From Bradyrhizobium huanghuaihaiense (lineage in GTDB: Bacteria > Pseudomonadota > Alphaproteobacteria > Rhizobiales > Xanthobacteraceae): a stretch of DNA of 64,000 nucleotides. The stretch lies in contig NZ_VLLA01000016.1 of NCBI RefSeq assembly GCF_007830635.1, positions 62,001-126,000 of the forward strand, read 5' to 3'. How positions within the stretch are numbered: position 1 is the stretch's first letter; each line of letters starts with the position of its first letter. The position numbers and the translations under genes are program-made. The notes beneath the pieces are model-generated. The model was not told the DNA's origin, made no database searches, and was given only the letters and a program-made list of their open reading frames with translations. Below are positions 17,006 through 25,300 of this stretch, in pieces.

Positions 17006-17734
17006 ATGTCCGCCGTAGACTATGGCCGGGAGGCGCTCGACTTCATTGAAGGTCTTGGGGCTTATCGCAAGGTCCCGGACGCCATGAATGCGCTTGAAGT
17101 CGCCTTCGGTCGCTTCGGCTTCGAAACCATCATCGTGACGGGGCTGCCGAATCCCGATCAGCGCTTTGCGCAGATGGTGCTCGCCAAGCGCTGGCCCGCG
17201 GGCTGGTTCAGCCTGTACACCCAGAAAAATTACGATCGCGTCGACCCGGTGGTGCGGCTGTGCCGGCAATCGGTCAACCCGTTCGAGTGGTCGGAAGCCC
17301 CCTATGATGCCGAACTCGAGCCTGACGCGGCCGAGGTGATGAACCGCGCCGGCGATTTTCGCATGTCGCGCGGCTTCATCGTGCCGATCCACGGGCTCAC
17401 CGGCTATGAAGCCGCGGTGTCGCTCGGCGGCGTTCATCTCGACCTCAATCCCCGCAGCAAGCCGGCGCTGCACCTGATGGCGATGTATGGCTTCGACCAC
17501 ATCCGCCGTCTGCTCGAGCCGGCGCCATTTCCCTCGACGCGGCTCACCCCGCGCGAGCGCGAGGTGATCTCGTGGGCCTCGCAGGGCAAGTCGGCCTGGG
17601 AGATCGGCGAGATCCTGCACATCACGCAGCGCACGGCCGAGGAGCATCTTGCAACCGCCGCGCGCAAGCTCGGCGCGGTCAACCGCACGCATGCAGTGGC
17701 GCTGGCGATTCGCGGCAAAATCATCAATCCGTAA
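17006..17734 (+). CDS. bjaR: LuxR-type quorum-sensing regulator BjaR
   Basis: A 242-residue two-domain regulator. Residues 15-165 are an autoinducer-binding domain carrying the conserved aromatic and acidic pocket residues in WPAGWFSLYTQKNYDRVDPV and DFRMSRGFIVPIHG. Residues 178-240 are the LuxR/FixJ helix-turn-helix (LTPREREVISWASQGKSAWEIGEIL). It is followed by an AHL synthase that closely matches my memory of BjaI of Bradyrhizobium japonicum, so it should respond to isovaleryl-homoserine lactone and activate bjaI. The start at 17006 gives the family length. Confidence 0.92.
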   Translation: MSAVDYGREALDFIEGLGAYRKVPDAMNALEVAFGRFGFETIIVTGLPNPDQRFAQMVLAKRWPAGWFSLYTQKNYDRVDPVVRLCRQSVNPFEWSEAPYDAELEPDAAEVMNRAGDFRMSRGFIVPIHGLTGYEAAVSLGGVHLDLNPRSKPALHLMAMYGFDHIRRLLEPAPFPSTRLTPREREVISWASQGKSAWEIGEILHITQRTAEEHLATAARKLGAVNRTHAVALAIRGKIINP

Positions 17735-17740
17735 GCGACG

Positions 17741-17760
17741 TACTGGGAAATTTCCCAATA
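17741..17760. promoter_or_regulatory. lux-type box upstream of bjaI
   Basis: TACTGGGAAATTTCCCAATA: a 20-bp dyad with a perfect 14-bp core, TGGGAAATTTCCCA, and only one mismatched pair further out. It lies between bjaR and bjaI, 58 bases before the bjaI start, where LuxR-type activators bind to drive synthase genes. Confidence 0.85.
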
Positions 17761-17817
17761 TCGAACCTGCGTCTTTTGGCAGATTCTTTCCCCCATTGAG
17801 GCTGAATGGGGGTTTTC

Positions 17818-18477
17818 ATGATTCACGCAATTTCCGCAGTCAATCGCCACCTTTACGAGGACGTGCTCGAACAACATTTCAGGCTGCGCCACGACATCTT
17901 CGTCGAGGAGCGGCGCTGGGAGACACTGCGCCGGCCCGATGGCCGCGAGATCGATTCCTATGACGACGAGGATACCGTCTATCTGCTTGCGCTGGAGGGC
18001 CGGCGCGTCGTCGGCGGCCACCGGCTCTACCCGACGACCAAGCCTTCGATGATGAGCGAGGTCTTCCCGCATTTGGCCGCGGTGCGCGGTTGTCCCGCAG
18101 ATCCCTTGATCTGGGAGTGGTCACGCTACTTCGTCGTCCGCGACCGCCGCGACGGCGCGCTCAACCTGCAACTGATGGCGGCGGTGCAGGAGTTCTGCCT
18201 CAATCAGGGAATCGCGCAGGTCAGCGCGATCATGGAAACCTGGTGGTTGCCGCGCTTCCACGAAGCCGGCTTCGTCGTGACGCCGCTCGGCCTGCCGGCC
18301 CTGGTGGAGAACGCGTGGACCATGGCGGCCACCATCGACATTCGTCGGCAGACGCTCGATGCCCTGCATGATCGCATCGGCATGGCTTCGGTCGTGCAGC
18401 AGGACGGCCCGCTTCTGGACGCCGTCGCCCGTGCCAACCTCTGCGGTCTTGCTGCCGCGCAACGAAAGAGCGCCTGA
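17818..18477 (+). CDS. bjaI: Isovaleryl-homoserine lactone synthase BjaI
   Basis: A 219-residue LuxI-family autoinducer synthase. Conserved residues are visible in RLRHDIFVEERRW (R and W of the active-site cleft), DSYDDEDTVYLLAL, VVGGHRLYPTT and LIWEWSRYFV (the E-x-SR signature). Bradyrhizobium BjaI is known to use isovaleryl-CoA rather than acyl-ACP. An alternative start 12 bases earlier (17806) has a better-placed GAGG; I prefer MIHAIS by family resemblance. It is controlled by BjaR through the palindrome upstream, forming a positive loop. The next small gene begins one base after its stop. Confidence 0.93.
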   Translation: MIHAISAVNRHLYEDVLEQHFRLRHDIFVEERRWETLRRPDGREIDSYDDEDTVYLLALEGRRVVGGHRLYPTTKPSMMSEVFPHLAAVRGCPADPLIWEWSRYFVVRDRRDGALNLQLMAAVQEFCLNQGIAQVSAIMETWWLPRFHEAGFVVTPLGLPALVENAWTMAATIDIRRQTLDALHDRIGMASVVQQDGPLLDAVARANLCGLAAAQRKSA

Positions 18478-18478
18478 G

Positions 18479-18697
18479 ATGTCGAACATGATGCGGGACA
18501 GCCAGATCATGGCGCAAACCCAGGACGAGAACCTCGGCTACATGTCCGACATGGCGCTCGAGCTGGCGCAGATGGCGGAAGACTCCGGATTGACGACGCT
18601 CGCCTATCTGTTCCGGATGGCGGCGCTGGAGGCTTCGACCGTCAACAGCGTGCTCGCCGAGCCGGAGGATTTTCCTCAGCAAATGACGTCGCACTAG
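18479..18697 (+). CDS. Small protein downstream of bjaI
   Basis: A 72-residue, mostly helical, acidic protein rich in methionine: MSNMMRDSQIMAQTQDENLG then YMSDMALELAQMAEDSGLTTLAYLFRMAALEA. The ATG starts one base after the bjaI stop, so it should be translated from the same message and share quorum control. I recognise no domain. The amphipathic pattern in residues 20-55 suggests a helical bundle or a protein-binding role. Confidence 0.65.
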   Translation: MSNMMRDSQIMAQTQDENLGYMSDMALELAQMAEDSGLTTLAYLFRMAALEASTVNSVLAEPEDFPQQMTSH

Positions 18698-18838
18698 ACG
18701 CATCCTTGCTTCATTCAACGACGTTCGCACCCTCTCCCCGGTCGGGGGGAGGGTGATGTCATTGGGTGCGGCAGCTTGCCCCATCCTGCGCGGCAGCCTT
18801 TTTGCATTGCGAGGCGCGCCTCGGTCTCATGTGCCGGG

Positions 18839-18855
18839 ATGCAACAAAGTGCATG
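18839..18855. promoter_or_regulatory. BoxR-like motif upstream of LivHMGF importer
   Basis: ATGCAACAAAGTGCATG contains TGCA-N6-TGCA inside a 5-bp inverted repeat. It matches, at 14 invariant positions of 17, motifs before the benzoate-CoA ligase (31317) and boxC (34544). It lies about 140 bases before the LivH start. TGCA-N6-TGCA is, from recall, the operator type of BzdR/BoxR regulators. Confidence 0.6.
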
Positions 18856-18996
18856 TTTGGTGTCGAATCGCTCTTGCCTCGGAACGATACTGCCATTACC
18901 CATTTTTCCGCCTTGATGAGGCAGGGGGAGCTCTTTCACTGATGGCGACTGTGTTCGAACATCGGCGCGCGTCCGTATGCGCCTGAAAGAGTTTTG

Positions 18997-19914
18997 ATGC
19001 TGCTCGTCGTCGAACAGTTTTTGAACGGATTGCAGTTCGGCCTGCTGCTGTTCCTGCTCGCCGCCGGCCTGACGCTGGTGTTCGGGATCATGGATCTCGT
19101 CAACCTCGCGCACGGCTCGCTCTACATGATGGGCGCCTATTTCGCCGCGACCTTCGCGGCCTGGACCGGCAGCTTCCTGCTGGGTGCGCTGATGGCACTC
19201 GGGGCTACGCTGGTGCTCGGCATCGTGCTCGAGGTGACGGCGCTGCGGCATCTCTACGGGCGAGACCATCTCGACCACGTCCTGGCGACCTTCGGCCTGA
19301 TCCTGTTCTTCAATGAAGCCGTGCGGCTGATCTGGGGGCCGGCCGGCCTTGCGCTGCCGCTGCCGGCCTGGCTCACCGTGCCGGTGCCGATCCTGCCCGG
19401 CATTCACTATCCCGCCTATCGGCTCGCGATCATCGCGGTGGCGCTGCTGGTCGCGCTCTTGCTCTATCTCGGCGTGATGCGCACCCGCATCGGCATGCTG
19501 ATCCGCGCCGGCGCCTCCAACCGCGAGATGATCGGCGCGCTCGGCATCAACATCAAGCTGCTCTACACGCTGGTGTTCGGCTTGGGGGCCGCCCTCGCCG
19601 GGCTGGCTGGCCTGATGCAGGCGCCGATTCTCACCGTGCAGATCGGCATGGGTGAGAACATTTTGATTCTCGCCTTCGTCATCATCGTGATCGGCGGCAT
19701 CGGCTCGATCCGCGGCGCGTTCCTGGCCGCGATCTTCGTCGGCATGATCGACACGCTCGGCCGCGCCTTCCTGCCGAATCTGCTGCGGCAGGTGTTGAGC
19801 GGCGCCGCGGCCTCCACCGCCGCGCCCGCGCTGTCCTCCATGCTGATCTATCTCCTGATGGCGATCGTGCTGGTGGTGCGGCCGGAGGGGCTGTTTCCGG
19901 CCAACCGTCGATGA
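18997..19914 (+). CDS. livH: Branched-chain-type ABC transporter permease (LivH-like), second set
   Basis: A 305-residue inner-membrane permease with about eight membrane segments. The LivH core GLQFGLLLFLLAAGLTLVFGIMDLVNLAHGSLYM is at residues 10-45 and the ATPase-docking loop MLIRAGASNREMIGALGINIK lies near residue 170. The ATG at 18997 follows a GAAAGAG site. It is the first of four tightly packed transporter genes that have no binding protein. The upstream BoxR-like motif suggests benzoate or another aromatic acid as cargo. Confidence 0.9.
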   Translation: MLLVVEQFLNGLQFGLLLFLLAAGLTLVFGIMDLVNLAHGSLYMMGAYFAATFAAWTGSFLLGALMALGATLVLGIVLEVTALRHLYGRDHLDHVLATFGLILFFNEAVRLIWGPAGLALPLPAWLTVPVPILPGIHYPAYRLAIIAVALLVALLLYLGVMRTRIGMLIRAGASNREMIGALGINIKLLYTLVFGLGAALAGLAGLMQAPILTVQIGMGENILILAFVIIVIGGIGSIRGAFLAAIFVGMIDTLGRAFLPNLLRQVLSGAAASTAAPALSSMLIYLLMAIVLVVRPEGLFPANRR

Positions 19915-20855
19915 AGAGTCTGAGCGTGAGCAAGGCCGTCACGGCCCTGATGCTGGCGGGCCTCGTGCTGCTGCCGCTCTATTCGTCGCTGTCCGGCAAC
20001 ATCTTCATCATGACACTGTTCACCCGCATCGTCATCCTGGCGCTGGCGGCGGCGAGCCTCAACCTCATCATGGGTTTTGGCGGCATGATGAGCTTTGGCC
20101 ACGCCGCCTATCTCGGCATCGGCGGCTACGCCGTCGGCATGCTGGCGCAGGAAGGGGTAGGTTCCGGCTTCATCCAGTTCCCGGTCGCGCTCGCGGCGTC
20201 CGCGATCTATGCGCTCGTGATCGGCGCGCTCTCCTTGCGCACCCGCGGCGTCTATTTCATCATGATCACCCTGGCCTTCGCGCAGATGGCCTACTACGTC
20301 GCCTCGGGTCTGGCGCGCTATGGCGGCGATGACGGCCTCACCGTCTACAAGCGCAGCGATTTCTCCGGGCTGATCAACCTGTCGGACCGCACGCAGTTCT
20401 ATTATCTCTGCCTCGCCTGCCTCTTTGGTGTGATCTTCCTGATCTGGCGCATCGTCAATTCGCGCTTCGGCCTCGTCGTGCAGGGGCTGCGCTCCAACGA
20501 GCAGCGTATGCAGGCGATCGGCTTTCCCGCAAAACGCTACCAGCTGGTCTGCTTCGTCATATCCGGCACGATGTGCGGCCTCGCCGGCGCGCTGCTCGCC
20601 AACAATACCGACTTCGTCAGCCCGGCCGTGATGTACTGGACGCGCTCCGGCGATCTCATGGTGATGGTGATCCTGGGCGGCATGGGCACGCTGTTCGGCC
20701 CGATCATGGGCGCGGTGGTGTTCCTGCTGCTGGAGGAGTTCCTGTCGCAGATCACCGAATATTGGGCGCTGATCATGGGGCCGCTGCTGCTGCTGATCGT
20801 GCTGTTCGGCCGTGGCGGCATCATGGGCATGCTTGGGAGGGCTGGCCGTGGCTGA
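19911..20855 (+). CDS. livM: Branched-chain-type ABC transporter permease (LivM-like), second set
   Basis: A 314-residue permease with about ten membrane segments and the LivM core SLNLIMGFGGMMSFGHAAYLGIGGYAVG. It overlaps the preceding permease gene by 4 bases and the following ATPase gene by 8. It is clearly different in sequence from the LivM at 11098, so the two importers are not recent duplicates. Confidence 0.9.
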   Translation: MKSLSVSKAVTALMLAGLVLLPLYSSLSGNIFIMTLFTRIVILALAAASLNLIMGFGGMMSFGHAAYLGIGGYAVGMLAQEGVGSGFIQFPVALAASAIYALVIGALSLRTRGVYFIMITLAFAQMAYYVASGLARYGGDDGLTVYKRSDFSGLINLSDRTQFYYLCLACLFGVIFLIWRIVNSRFGLVVQGLRSNEQRMQAIGFPAKRYQLVCFVISGTMCGLAGALLANNTDFVSPAVMYWTRSGDLMVMVILGGMGTLFGPIMGAVVFLLLEEFLSQITEYWALIMGPLLLLIVLFGRGGIMGMLGRAGRG

Positions 20856-21615
20856 ACCCTTGCTCCGCGTCGAAAAGCTGGTGCGCCGCTTCGGCGGCAT
20901 CGTTGCGACCGACAACGTCTCGCTCGACGTCGCGGCTGGAGAGCTGCACGCCATCATCGGCCCGAACGGCGCCGGCAAGACCACGCTGATCAGCCAGCTC
21001 ACCGGGCACCTCGAGCCGCATTCCGGCAGCGTCTCGCTGGCGGGGCGCGATATCACCTATCTGCCGGCCTATCGCCGCTGCGCGCTGGGGCTCGCGCGCT
21101 CGTTCCAGATCACCTCGCTGCTGCTCGACTTCACCGCCGCGGACAATGTCGCGCTCGCCGCGCAGGCGCATGCCGGGACCTCGTTCCGTTTCTTCGCCAA
21201 CGCGCGCAAGGAGAAGGGTCTGCGCGATGCCGCGCACGCCGCGCTCGACCGTGTCGGTCTCGGCCATCGCGCCGATGTCGTGGTGAACAGGCTCAGCCAT
21301 GGCGAGCGGCGCGAGCTCGAGCTTGCGGTCGCGCTCGCGAGCAAACCGAAGCTGCTGCTGCTCGACGAGCCCATGGCCGGGCTTGGTGTGACCGAATCGC
21401 AGCGCATGGTGAAGCTGCTTCAGGAGCTGCGCAAAGAGGTCTCGATCGTGCTGGTCGAGCACGACATGCCTGCGGTGTTCGCGCTGGCCGACCGCATCTC
21501 GGTCTTGGTCTATGGCCGCGTCATCGCCTCCGGCGATCCGGCCGCGATCCGCGCCAATGAAGAGGTCAAGCGCGCTTATCTCGGCGACCAGCATGTGGTG
21601 ACGCATCATGGCTGA
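20848..21615 (+). CDS. livG: ABC transporter ATP-binding protein (LivG-like), second set
   Basis: A 255-residue ATPase with Walker A GPNGAGKTT, signature LSHGERRELELAVAL, Walker B LLLLDEPMAGLG and VLVEHDM. A GTG start at 20848 is chosen because GGGAGG lies 7 bases upstream and the preceding in-frame residues overlap the permease gene. It pairs with the next gene. Confidence 0.88.
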   Translation: MAEPLLRVEKLVRRFGGIVATDNVSLDVAAGELHAIIGPNGAGKTTLISQLTGHLEPHSGSVSLAGRDITYLPAYRRCALGLARSFQITSLLLDFTAADNVALAAQAHAGTSFRFFANARKEKGLRDAAHAALDRVGLGHRADVVVNRLSHGERRELELAVALASKPKLLLLDEPMAGLGVTESQRMVKLLQELRKEVSIVLVEHDMPAVFALADRISVLVYGRVIASGDPAAIRANEEVKRAYLGDQHVVTHHG

Positions 21616-22321
21616 CACGCTGCTCGAGGTCGACGGCATCGAGACCTGCTACGGCCTGTCCCAGGTGCTGTTCGGCCTGTCGCTGTCGATCAGCTCGGGC
21701 GAGATGGTGTCGCTGATGGGCCGCAACGGCATGGGCAAGACCACGACCATCCGCTCCATCATGGGTCTGACCCCGGCGCGATCAGGCGCGATCCGTTTCG
21801 CGGGCGCCGAGGTGCGGCAGCTTCCCTCCTACAGAATTGCCAAACTCGGCGTCGGCCTGGTCCCCGAGGGTCGCCAGATCTTCCCGAACCTCACCGTCCG
21901 CGAAAATCTTGTCGCCGCCGCCGCGGACCGTTTCGACAGCCGCAATCCGTGGACGCTGGCCGCGATCTACTCCTTGTTCCCGCGGCTTGCCGAGCGCGCC
22001 GCCAACATGGGCAACCAGCTCTCCGGCGGCGAGCAGCAGATGCTCGCGATCGGCCGCGCGCTGATGACCAATCCGAAGCTGCTGATCCTGGATGAAGCGA
22101 CCGAAGGCCTCGCGCCGCTGATCCGCGAAGAGATCTGGAACTGCCTGTCGCTGCTCAAGAGCCGTGGGCAGTCGATCCTGGTCGTCGACAAGAACGTCGA
22201 CCACCTCGCCCGCATCTGCGACCGCCACTACATCATCGAGCGCGGCAAGACGGTGTGGAGCGGCACGTCCAGCGAGCTGATGGCCGAGCCGGATCTGCAG
22301 CACAAATATTTGGGTATTTGA
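21608..22321 (+). CDS. livF: ABC transporter ATP-binding protein (LivF-like), second set
   Basis: A 237-residue ATPase with Walker A GRNGMGKTT, signature LSGGEQQMLAIGRAL, Walker B LLILDEATEGLAP and ILVVDKNVDHL. The LivF-typical loop VGLVPEGRQIFPNLTVREN is present. It overlaps LivG by 8 bases and ends the operon. An 80-bp palindromic repeat follows within 20 bases. Confidence 0.9.
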   Translation: MADTLLEVDGIETCYGLSQVLFGLSLSISSGEMVSLMGRNGMGKTTTIRSIMGLTPARSGAIRFAGAEVRQLPSYRIAKLGVGLVPEGRQIFPNLTVRENLVAAAADRFDSRNPWTLAAIYSLFPRLAERAANMGNQLSGGEQQMLAIGRALMTNPKLLILDEATEGLAPLIREEIWNCLSLLKSRGQSILVVDKNVDHLARICDRHYIIERGKTVWSGTSSELMAEPDLQHKYLGI

Positions 22322-22339
22322 GCCCCACTCCAGCAGCGT

Positions 22340-22419
22340 CGTCATTGCGAGCGCAGCGAAGCAATCCAGAGTCTTTCCGCAGAGGGATTCTGGATTGCTT
22401 CGCTGCGCTCGCAATGACG
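22340..22419. repeat. 80-bp palindromic repeat, copy 2 (cgtcattgcgag family)
   Basis: The same ends as the copy at 3684 (CGTCATTGCGAGCGCAGCGA and its complement). Its centre is the near-perfect reverse complement of that copy's centre, so this one is inverted. It sits between two convergent genes and may also end transcription from both sides. Confidence 0.85.
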
Positions 22420-22439
22420 GAAGAGATAGACGAGATCTC

Positions 22440-22826
22440 TCACCAATAGATCCCATGCCGATGCAGCTCTCGGATCACGCGGGCCTCGGTGGAGGGCTGG
22501 CGGCGCTTGGCTTTGGTCGTTTCAGTCGCGCTCCTCGTCACCGGTGCGGTCGTTGGCGAAGCTGGCGCTGCGGTGGTCGGGGTTGCCGCTGTTGTGGGAG
22601 CGGGAGCCGCCGCCGGGGCTGTCGACGCCGGCGCGGTCGTTGCCGTCTGGACATTCGGAGCCTGCGCTGCCCCCTGGGTCGCCTGCGGCGGGACAGGTGC
22701 CGTCGTGGCCGGCTGCTCCGCCTGCTGGCTCGCATTGCTGGCTGCCAGGCTCAGGCTGCGCGAACCGCCGGCATAGGCCTCTGTTGCGAGCAGCGACATC
22801 GCTGCGATCAGGATCAGCTTGCGCAT
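22440..22826 (-). CDS. Secreted Ala/Pro/Thr-rich protein of unknown function
   Basis: A 128-residue exported protein. A signal peptide MRKLILIAAMSLLATEAYAGG is followed by about 75 residues of low-complexity Ala, Pro and Thr, then a basic C-terminus, EARVIRELHRHGIYW, that looks conserved rather than random. The Pro/Thr-rich part is probably an extended periplasmic linker. GGAG before 22826 selects this start. No enzymatic domain is present. Confidence 0.7.
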   Translation of the reverse strand: MRKLILIAAMSLLATEAYAGGSRSLSLAASNASQQAEQPATTAPVPPQATQGAAQAPNVQTATTAPASTAPAAAPAPTTAATPTTAAPASPTTAPVTRSATETTKAKRRQPSTEARVIRELHRHGIYW

Positions 22827-22881
22827 GGCAAACTCCATCATCTGGTCAATCCGTCTTACCCAATTCGCGAGCTACCTGTGG

Positions 22882-22968
22882 CTAGCGCGCGAGGCGGTGC
22901 AGGCCGATCTCGATCAGGGTGGCCCGGCAGGACAGGCGATAGATCAGGCTCACCAATTGACCCCACAT
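22882..22968 (-). CDS. Possible 28-residue small protein
   Basis: MWGQLVSLIYRLSCRATLIE, then IGLHRLAR and a stop. It is amphipathic with a hydrophobic first half and a basic end. GGAG sits 7 bases before the ATG. It lies upstream of and in the same direction as the secreted Ala/Pro/Thr-rich protein gene. It is too short for similarity to be judged; the ribosome binding site and hydrophobic pattern are the only support. Confidence 0.35.
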   Translation of the reverse strand: MWGQLVSLIYRLSCRATLIEIGLHRLAR

Positions 22969-23242
22969 GACCGAACTCCGTTGTTGATCACGACTGGACT
23001 CTAGCCCTGTCGTCTTTCCAGCGGTTTTCGCCGGGCGACGAAAATGGCTTCGTCGGACGGGGCGGCATGTCGTCGGAACGGGCGGGACGAAGTCGTCTCA
23101 CAGGGCTGTGAGGGGCGGGGCCGCTGGGCGATAGCCGTGTTGAGCGAACCAGACGATGTCCGTTGCGATCAACCCATATCAGAGGTAGTAAGGGCCGGGG
23201 GTCTTCGCGGAAGATCATTTGGGAAAATGTCACCGCGCGAGC

Positions 23243-23839
23243 ATGACATCGCAACCTGACGGGAATTCTCATCGTCTGCGCTGGAGAGCCGGCCTGTTGC
23301 TGCTCGTCGTCCTGCCTTTCCTCCCGGAATTGGTGATATTGCTCACCTCTCTCTTCGCCGGTCTGTCGGGATGCCGGCCCGCCAGCGATGCTGGCTGCCC
23401 GATCGGCACTTCTGCGGCGGAGATCATCCGTCGTTCGCTGGATGCCGGTTTTGTGGTGGGCTCCCGCTTTGGCGACGGCCTCGCCGTGTTGTGGCTCGCG
23501 GCCTGCTGCTGGCTGATCACGCTGGGGTGGGCCCGGTTATGGTCCCGATTGCTGCTGGCGTTTGCGGTCAGTCTCGTCTGCGCATTCGTCCCCTATTTCG
23601 GCCCGATGCTTTCGATCAGCCATCTCGTCAATCCCAAATGCTCACCCAACGAGGGAGGCGTGGGTGACTGCATCGTCTATGGCGGCGATGTCGGCGGCGC
23701 GGCGCACCAAGTGGTCGGCCTGGGCTGGAGGATTCTCGAGGGCGCTCCGATCGCGATCGGGATATTCGTTGTCTATGCCGTCGTCGCGGTGGTCACCGAT
23801 CTGCGTGCGAGGAGGCAGGCTCTCCGGTCCCTAGGCTGA
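23243..23839 (+). CDS. Integral membrane protein of unknown function
   Basis: A 198-residue protein with four predicted membrane segments, near residues 18-40, 72-88, 96-116 and 165-185. Two soluble loops carry cysteine pairs (SGCRPASDAGCPIG and NPKCSPNEGGVGDC) that could form disulfides on the periplasmic side. No known family is recognised. It stands alone between the small secreted-protein locus and the lipase. Confidence 0.6.
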   Translation: MTSQPDGNSHRLRWRAGLLLLVVLPFLPELVILLTSLFAGLSGCRPASDAGCPIGTSAAEIIRRSLDAGFVVGSRFGDGLAVLWLAACCWLITLGWARLWSRLLLAFAVSLVCAFVPYFGPMLSISHLVNPKCSPNEGGVGDCIVYGGDVGGAAHQVVGLGWRILEGAPIAIGIFVVYAVVAVVTDLRARRQALRSLG

Positions 23840-23950
23840 TTCTCTTCACCGACCTCCCGCTTAGCCGGTCTTCACGCGATATTGCCAAAAAAGGGCGGCT
23901 ATGGTCTCATGCAGCCATAGATTGTCGTTTATATATTTGGAGACGTTGCC

Positions 23951-25282
23951 ATGCGGTTTCGTTTCGCAGCACTTCGGGTCATTTTTGCCAGCGCGGGTGC
24001 CGCCATCTGGCTTTCGTCGGTTCAGACCGCCGCGGCTCAGTCCAACGATCCCGACATTCTGGCAGCCTATGCCTACAGATATGCGGACTATTACCTGCCT
24101 TATGCCATCCAGTCGTCCACGGCCTACAAGCCGGTCGGCACACTGAACACGATGCGTGATGCCGGCCTCGGCGAGGAAGTCGATTACGCGGTCCAGAATG
24201 CGATTCCCGCCACGCAGGAAGATCTCAGGGGATACGCGCGGAAGATATTCAAGCCGTGGCGCTATCAGTTCGGCAGCGAATCTTACCTCACTTGCCTCGA
24301 TCCGGCTGACGAAGCCTGCAAGGCAGCTTACGCTAGGCGCGGCTGGGATTTTGGCAGCGGCCCGACATACCAGGTATGGGCTCGGACGCGTGCGGCTGCG
24401 CGCAGCTCCTGCAGCGAGGTTAGCATTGCGTTCCGCGGCACCGTCGGGCTTTCCGGAGGCGACTGGTACTCCAATCTCAGCCGGTTCGGTTCGCCCTACG
24501 ACGACTATTATAAGCAGCTCCAGCGCAACGTGGACACGATCATGAAGCAGATCCAGAATCTGGACTGCTACAAGCGGGCTGCCAGGAAACCGCAGATCGT
24601 TTCGACGGGGCACTCGCTTGGTGCAGGCCTCGCGCAGTTCGTCGCGCTTGCGACCAGGTCCGGCGGTCCTCGGATCGCCAAGGTGCTCGCGTTCGATCCA
24701 TCCCCGGTGACCGGCGCGCACCTCGTCAACAAGGCGCTCCTGACCGAAAACGTCCAAGGCCTCGTCATCGACCGCGTCTATGAGACCGGAGAAGTCCTGT
24801 CATATGCCCGCGCCGCCGTTCAGGAATATCCGCAGGCAAGGTCACGCTGCAATCCGCAGGTGCGAACGGTCGAGGTCAAGGCTGCACGTGGTTCGTCCAT
24901 CGGACTGCATGGAATCGAGCTGCTCGCGACCAACCTTGCGGACCTCACCTACAACGAAGGCAATTCGTTGGGGTACCGCGCGCCGGTCACGCTGGTTGGT
25001 GGCTGCGACGTCATCTATCGTCCCGATACGGACGAGCAGTTGATCGTGCGCGGCGGCAACCAGCGAGAAGTCGGGTTGCGACGCGTTTACGCGCGAAGTG
25101 CCGGCCGGCTCGTCGCTACGAATCAGGCCAATCCAGCGCTGCGCGCAGGCGTGACACGGGCCGGCTTCCGCCAGCCGAATGGTGAGTCGGGGACCCGCAT
25201 GGCGACCGGCCCGGCCGCCAATGCGTTCGCCCTTGCGGCCGGAGGCCTACCCAGCTTCACGCCGCTGCCTCGTGCAGAATGA
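23951..25282 (+). CDS. Secreted class 3 lipase-like hydrolase
   Basis: A 443-residue exported alpha/beta hydrolase of the fungal-lipase (class 3) type. A signal peptide ends near AAAQS (residue 30). The oxyanion-hole strand VSIAFRGTVG is near residue 160 and the nucleophile elbow STGHSLGAGLAQFVAL near residue 220 gives Ser in GHSLG. A later Asp is in LAFDPSPVTG and a likely catalytic His in SSIGLHGIELL. Cysteines in the mature part may pair. The C-terminal 70 residues are Ala/Arg/Gly-rich without a known domain. GGAGA precedes the ATG. Substrate unknown. Confidence 0.85.
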   Translation: MRFRFAALRVIFASAGAAIWLSSVQTAAAQSNDPDILAAYAYRYADYYLPYAIQSSTAYKPVGTLNTMRDAGLGEEVDYAVQNAIPATQEDLRGYARKIFKPWRYQFGSESYLTCLDPADEACKAAYARRGWDFGSGPTYQVWARTRAAARSSCSEVSIAFRGTVGLSGGDWYSNLSRFGSPYDDYYKQLQRNVDTIMKQIQNLDCYKRAARKPQIVSTGHSLGAGLAQFVALATRSGGPRIAKVLAFDPSPVTGAHLVNKALLTENVQGLVIDRVYETGEVLSYARAAVQEYPQARSRCNPQVRTVEVKAARGSSIGLHGIELLATNLADLTYNEGNSLGYRAPVTLVGGCDVIYRPDTDEQLIVRGGNQREVGLRRVYARSAGRLVATNQANPALRAGVTRAGFRQPNGESGTRMATGPAANAFALAAGGLPSFTPLPRAE

Positions 25283-25300
25283 CGGGAGCTGATTGCTGAC

